DNA of 16,218 nucleotides from Candidatus Nomurabacteria bacterium (GTDB lineage: Bacteria; Patescibacteriota; Minisyncoccia; Phycocordibacterales; CSBR16-119): the NCBI GenBank assembly GCA_007117675.1, contig SKGB01000005.1:1-16218 (forward strand). The letters are read 5' to 3'. The notes beneath the pieces were generated by a model, which saw nothing but the letters and a program-made list of their open reading frames with translations, did not search any database and was not told the origin of the DNA. The position numbers and the translations under genes are program-made. Shown one piece after another: positions 13,129 to 16,218 of the stretch (its first letter is position 1; every line of letters begins with the position of its first letter).

Positions 13129-13701
13129 TTATTCGTTTGTTTCGTTATTTGAGTTTTTAAACTGAGCTATTTTATCCTCAAGAATATGTGATGTTTTTTC
13201 AAAATCTTGTAAGGCTTCTTGTTGCGTAACACCGAGATGGTTGAGTAACTTGTGACTTGGAACATACACAGACCCTCGTCCAGAGGCGCTATTACTTTTT
13301 TCTATCAAGCCACGCATCATAAGATTTCGCAAAATAACACTTGAATTCACTCCTCGGATAAAATCAATATCGGTACGTGTGACATTTTTTTTGTATAAGA
13401 CAATAGACAAGGTTTCAAGCGCTGCTTTTGATAGATCTTTTGTTACCTCGTCTTTTTTAACTTTCTCAATCAAATCAGAAAATTGTGCATGTGTCACCAT
13501 TTGCACACTTTGATTTGTTACCACAAAAGAAAAAGGATTTGAAACTCCACTATTCAAGTCTTGCACCAATACCTCAAGATCGCCCTTTTCAATTTCGAGA
13601 AGTTCGGAAAGTTTTTGAAATGATACAGGGTCATGCATGTAAAAAAGAATAGCTTGTATTTTTGCGTATAATTCTTTTTTTTGTTCATCATGTAATATCA
13701 T
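13129..13701 (-). CDS. scpB: Segregation and condensation protein ScpB
   Basis: Winged-helix kleisin-interacting subunit of the SMC-ScpA-ScpB condensin, which compacts and separates chromosomes. The 190-residue product matches the usual 180-200. The diagnostic block is LSKAALETLSIVLYKKNVTRTDIDFIRGVNSSVILRNLMMRGLIE (90-134), in the second winged helix. The N-terminal LYAKIQAILFYMHDPVSFQKLSELL (11-35) corresponds to the first. I chose the ATG at 13701, which gives the family N-terminus; the longer open frame to 13818 overlaps scpA and adds unrelated residues. It follows scpA by 28 bases. Confidence 0.92.
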   Translation of the reverse strand: MILHDEQKKELYAKIQAILFYMHDPVSFQKLSELLEIEKGDLEVLVQDLNSGVSNPFSFVVTNQSVQMVTHAQFSDLIEKVKKDEVTKDLSKAALETLSIVLYKKNVTRTDIDFIRGVNSSVILRNLMMRGLIEKSNSASGRGSVYVPSHKLLNHLGVTQQEALQDFEKTSHILEDKIAQFKNSNNETNE

Positions 13702-13729
13702 AAGTATAAAAATAAAGTAGTAATAACTA

Positions 13730-14458
13730 TTATTGAGAAAGATGCAAAATATCAATATCCCCTGTTTCTTTTTGCTTTGCATCAACCAAACCCTGACGGA
13801 CAAGCTCAAGCAAAGCAAGAAAACTCACAATAACATGCACCTTTTTTCCGTGATCTGTTTTTTTGTGTGAGGCATCTGAAAAATGAGTGAAGGACATGGA
13901 TAGTGATTTTTGGATACGACTTGCCAGATTGTCTATTATGGTTTCAATAGATTCTGTTTTTTCAATAAAGACATTCGGTTTTTTTGCTTGCGGGGTTGGA
14001 ATAGAAGCAATAACAGTATGAATAGATAAGAACAAACTTTCTTGTGTGATAGAGGAGTCTGGAGAAAAAACTACTTCCTTTTTTTGAGTTCGAGATATCT
14101 TTCTTGGAAAAGAGGGTTTTGCAAGATATGTTGGTTGAACAACGCTTTTTGCAACACCTTGTATGACATCATAAACAAACAGCCTCACCTCAAGATTTTT
14201 AATATCTTCCTCTTCTTCATAACTCAACTCAAGTGTTGGTAATAAAGATTTTGATTTAATGAGAAGTAAGGTAGATGCAATGGTAATAAAGCTCATTCTG
14301 TCTTGAATATTTTGTTGAGAATTTTTTTGAATATATGAAATATACTCATCGGCAACTTGAGCAAGTGAAATATCACTAATATAAAGCTTTCGTTTTTGTA
14401 TAAGATGAAGTAAAAGCTCCAAAGGGCCTTCAAAAATAGGCGTCTCAACCTTGAACAT
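13730..14458 (-). CDS. scpA: Segregation and condensation protein ScpA (kleisin)
   Basis: The kleisin that bridges the SMC heads and binds ScpB. The product is 242 residues, within the usual 230-260. The N-terminus MFKVETPIFEGPLELLLHLIQ carries the family hallmark FEGPLxLLLxLI, followed by KLYISDISLAQVADEYISYI and the helix TIASTLLLIKSKSLLP. The C-terminal winged helix (ending VSFLALLELVRQGLVDAKQ) binds the SMC head. I chose the ATG at 14458 because it matches the family N-terminus; in-frame ATGs at 14470 and 14476 add only a few residues. It is the first gene of the seven-gene operon. An SMC gene is not in the window. Confidence 0.93.
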   Translation of the reverse strand: MFKVETPIFEGPLELLLHLIQKRKLYISDISLAQVADEYISYIQKNSQQNIQDRMSFITIASTLLLIKSKSLLPTLELSYEEEEDIKNLEVRLFVYDVIQGVAKSVVQPTYLAKPSFPRKISRTQKKEVVFSPDSSITQESLFLSIHTVIASIPTPQAKKPNVFIEKTESIETIIDNLASRIQKSLSMSFTHFSDASHKKTDHGKKVHVIVSFLALLELVRQGLVDAKQKETGDIDILHLSQ

Positions 14459-14479
14459 TGTAGTTTCCATATACATTCA

Positions 14480-14485
14480 AGTATA
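14480..14485 (-). promoter_or_regulatory. Candidate -10 element upstream of scpA
   Basis: TATACT on the minus strand, 21 bases before the chosen ATG at 14458. Transcription would begin near 14473, giving a leader of about 15 bases. The -35 region at 17-18 bases (AAGGTG/AAAGGT) is poor, so this is a weak call supported mainly by the position at the head of the operon. Confidence 0.4.
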
Positions 14486-14522
14486 CCCTATTTCCCTAAA
14501 AACACCTTTGGAATACAGGCTC

Positions 14523-14550
14523 TTGAAAAAATAATCATTTATGTTATTCT
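14523..14550 (+). promoter_or_regulatory. Candidate extended -10 promoter for the 51-residue protein gene
   Basis: TTGAAA (14523-14528), a 16-base spacer and TATTCT (14545-14550), preceded by TGT (extended -10). Start expected near 14557 and a leader of about 35 bases before the ATG at 14592. Confidence 0.55.
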
Positions 14551-14591
14551 TTTATATAAATTTGTTTTTTCACCCCATAACCTTTTTACCT

Positions 14592-14747
14592 ATGACTGAA
14601 ATTTCACGCAAAGCCATGCACCAAGGAGTACTTCCTAGAGGCAGTTGGGAAAAAACCACAGGCAAAACATCTGAACCCAAAAAACCTCAACAACAAACGC
14701 CCGATGGAGGTGGCGAATGCCGATCGACAAAGAATGTGCAGGAGTAA
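14592..14747 (+). CDS. 51-residue basic, Pro/Gln/Gly-rich small protein, unknown
   Basis: A small hydrophilic protein that I do not recognise. The N-terminal part is basic (ISRKAMHQGVLPRGSWEKT, residues 4-22) with one Trp (W19). The rest looks disordered (SEPKKPQQQTPDGGGECRS, 27-45) and has a single Cys (C43). It has no hydrophobic segment. I chose the ATG at 14592; the open frame upstream to 14541 would start inside the promoter. The candidate promoter and the terminator at 14775-14803 bracket it as a single-gene unit, divergent from scpA. The composition suggests an RNA- or protein-binding peptide, which is inference only. Confidence 0.65.
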   Translation: MTEISRKAMHQGVLPRGSWEKTTGKTSEPKKPQQQTPDGGGECRSTKNVQE

Positions 14748-14774
14748 CAATACACATCTTGCAAAAAAATTATG

Positions 14775-14803
14775 AAGCGCTCTCAGAACGAGAGTGCTTT
14801 TTT
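14775..14803 (+). terminator. Intrinsic terminator after the 51-residue protein gene
   Basis: AAGCGCTCTC (14775-14784) pairs with GAGAGTGCTT (14790-14799), with one G-U pair and a five-base loop, followed by T residues, 27 bases past the stop. Confidence 0.9.
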
Positions 14804-14824
14804 ATATATGTTAATATAGAACAG

Positions 14825-14858
14825 AAAAAAGAGCCCTCCAAACGTTTCCGGAGGGCTC
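14825..14858 (-). terminator. Intrinsic terminator for aspS
   Basis: On the minus strand GAGCCCTCC (14850-14858) pairs with GGAGGGCTC (14831-14839) around a ten-base loop, followed by six T. It is 75 bases past the aspS stop. A second small hairpin (GCTATTC/GAATAGC, 14884-14901) sits between them. Confidence 0.88.
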
Positions 14859-14933
14859 CCTATATGAGATTAAATCATTTAACGCTATTCTTATGAATAG
14901 CCTATAACTCACACTTATACTATATGTTTATAT

Positions 14934-16218
14934 TCAATCAAGCGCAAGCTTAATCGAAAGCTCTTTGAGTTGTGTGTCGTTTACTTCGCTTGGCGCGTCC
15001 ATGAGCAAGTCTTTTCCATCTCGAGTTTTTGGAAATGCTATGACTTCTCGAATGTTCGGCTCGTTGTGGAGAATCATCATAAGTCGGTCAAAGCCCCAAG
15101 CGATTCCTCCATGCGGTGGAGTTCCGCTCGCAAACGCTCGAAGCATGTGCCCAAAGTTTGCGTCAATCTTTTCGTCTGAGTGCCCAAGAATTTGCAAGAT
15201 AGTTCGCAAGATTTTTGGATCATGTGCTCGAATAGAACCACCTCCGATTTCAGATCCGTTTAAGGTAATGTCATATTGAGATGCAAGAATTTCTCCGATA
15301 TTTTCTTTCTTCATCAAGCTTTCAATATGTTCTGGCTTACACAGTGAAAATGGGTTGTGGGTAAAGGTCCACTCCCCTTGAGCCTGTGGGTCGTCTGACT
15401 CTGTGGTTTTTTCAAAGAAAGGAAAATCAACAATCCACAAAAATGCGAGGAGGTTTGGATCGTTTTTGTCTTCTCGAATATCTGGACGGTCACTTCCATA
15501 CTTTTCCATCGCGTCTTTGTACGACATTCGCGGAAAAGGAATTTGTTGAATTTTCTTTTCTGGATAAAGCTCGGTCACCACTTTAATCAAAAGATCTTCG
15601 TTGATTCGCATAATATCTTCTTCTGTTGCAAAAGACATTTCAAAGTCCATTTGTGTAAACTCGGGTTGTCGGTCCCCTCGCCCGTCTTCGTCTCGCATAC
15701 ATCGCGCAAACTGAAAATATCGCTCCATTCCAGAAGACATGAGAAGTTGCTTGTATTGTTGGGGAGACTGCGGAAGCGCAAAAAACTTTCCTGGGTTTGT
15801 ACGGCTCGGCACCACAAAGTCTCGTGCTCCTTCTGGAGTACTTTTTGTAAAGATTGGAGTTTCGATTTCGGTAAAGTCTTGTGCGTATAGTTCATTTCGC
15901 ACAAGCTGTGCAACCTTTCCACGCATACGAATATTGTGTTGCATACGAGAGGTTCGCAAGTCTACATACCGGTCTCGCAAACGCACCTCTTCGTTGATGT
16001 CGATTGAGTTGTTTTCAGATACTTCAATCGCAGGAGTTTCTGCCTCGTTCAAAACTTTGATACTTGTGATTTCAAGTTCAATGTCGCCATTCAAAACCCC
16101 TTCTTTGATCATTTTTTCTGGTCGCTTGTTCACTATTCCCTTCACTTCCACCACAAATTCTGGTCGCAAAGTTTTTGCAACTTCGAGAACTTCTGGCTTT
16201 CCAAAGACAATTCCTTGG
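14934..16218 (-). CDS. aspS: Aspartyl-tRNA synthetase, 3' part, apparently without GAD domain (5' end outside window)
   Basis: Class IIb synthetase that charges tRNA-Asp (and perhaps tRNA-Asn). The frame stays open to the window edge, so the first part of the N-terminal OB-fold anticodon domain is missing from view. The first visible residues are QGIVFGKPEVLEVAKTL, typical of bacterial AspRS. Seen next: RDRYVDLR, the motif 1 region with FTEIETPIFTKSTPEGARDF, the FALPQSPQQYKQLLM block, motif 2 (CMRDEDGRGDRQPEFTQMD), ITLNGSEIGGGSIR, and motif 3 (GIAWGFDRLMMIL). In bacterial enzymes the GAD domain (over 100 residues) lies between YGSDKPDLR and the xWVxDFPxFE strand. Here YGSDRPDIR is followed after only 11 residues by LWIVDFPFFE, so the domain is absent without any frameshift. 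A terminator follows the gene. Confidence 0.93.
   Translation of the reverse strand, partial: QGIVFGKPEVLEVAKTLRPEFVVEVKGIVNKRPEKMIKEGVLNGDIELEITSIKVLNEAETPAIEVSENNSIDINEEVRLRDRYVDLRTSRMQHNIRMRGKVAQLVRNELYAQDFTEIETPIFTKSTPEGARDFVVPSRTNPGKFFALPQSPQQYKQLLMSSGMERYFQFARCMRDEDGRGDRQPEFTQMDFEMSFATEEDIMRINEDLLIKVVTELYPEKKIQQIPFPRMSYKDAMEKYGSDRPDIREDKNDPNLLAFLWIVDFPFFEKTTESDDPQAQGEWTFTHNPFSLCKPEHIESLMKKENIGEILASQYDITLNGSEIGGGSIRAHDPKILRTILQILGHSDEKIDANFGHMLRAFASGTPPHGGIAWGFDRLMMILHNEPNIREVIAFPKTRDGKDLLMDAPSEVNDTQLKELSIKLALD

Noticed and set aside
13702..13818. N-terminal extension of ScpB by 39 residues
   Set aside because: It overlaps scpA in another frame; the ATG at 13701 gives the expected N-terminus.
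14541..14591. Hydrophobic N-terminal extension (possible signal peptide) of the 51-residue protein
   Set aside because: It starts within the candidate promoter; the sequence is AT-rich leader that happens to encode Phe and Leu.
15543..15922. Open frames of over 100 residues on both strands inside aspS
   Set aside because: Shadows of the aspS frame, which carries all class II motifs.
1..16218. tRNA or rRNA genes, CRISPR arrays, insertion sequences, attachment sites
   Set aside because: No cloverleaf-like sequence with CCA context, no regularly spaced direct repeats and no transposase or integrase frame was found by eye.

Overview
The window looks like a chromosomal segment of a Candidate Phyla Radiation (Patescibacteria) bacterium, most likely a Parcubacteria lineage. 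The reasons are the AT-rich DNA, short tightly packed genes, no convincing Shine-Dalgarno sequences, many small membrane or secreted proteins without clear homologues, and divergent versions of core enzymes. TGA is used as a stop (for example at the ends of the genes at 2835 and 14934), so this is the standard bacterial code and not the TGA=Gly code of Gracilibacteria/SR1. Lineage is inferred from gene character, not from a marker tree.

Left part (1-4713): two tiny minus-strand genes encode a Cys/Gly/Asp-rich 31-residue peptide and a Cys/His-rich 43-residue peptide. A plus-strand gene for an unknown His/Cys-containing protein reads away from them. Then come minus-strand genes for a membrane-anchored unknown protein, a CPBP-type membrane protease, a TspO-like protein, a three-helix membrane protein and a DHH-motif protein, followed by two convergent small membrane-protein genes. 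Most of these units have a near-consensus sigma70-type promoter (TTGACA/T, 16-18 bp, TATAAT-like) and a strong hairpin terminator.

Middle (4843-7315): a compositionally distinct gene for an unknown 201-residue protein, and a secreted multidomain surface protein (signal peptide, LamG-like, FnIII-like and Ig-like modules, C-terminal peptidoglycan-binding domain).

Right part (7410-14458, all minus strand): seven genes separated by only 10-28 bases in the transcription order scpA, scpB, D-Ala-D-Ala carboxypeptidase, mraY, ftsW, murG, gltX. This looks like one operon joining chromosome condensation (ScpAB), the lipid stage of peptidoglycan synthesis (MraY makes lipid I, MurG lipid II, FtsW polymerises, the carboxypeptidase trims) and glutamyl-tRNA synthetase. 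Divergent from it is a 51-residue unknown protein gene. The window closes with the 3' part of aspS, whose product seems to lack the GAD insertion domain usual in bacterial AspRS.

The best candidates for something undescribed are the pair of tiny Cys-rich peptides at the left edge, the GAD-less AspRS, the MraY with altered active-site motifs, and two long inverted repeats placed over promoters. No tRNA, rRNA, CRISPR array, insertion sequence or gene-free stretch over 300 bases was seen.
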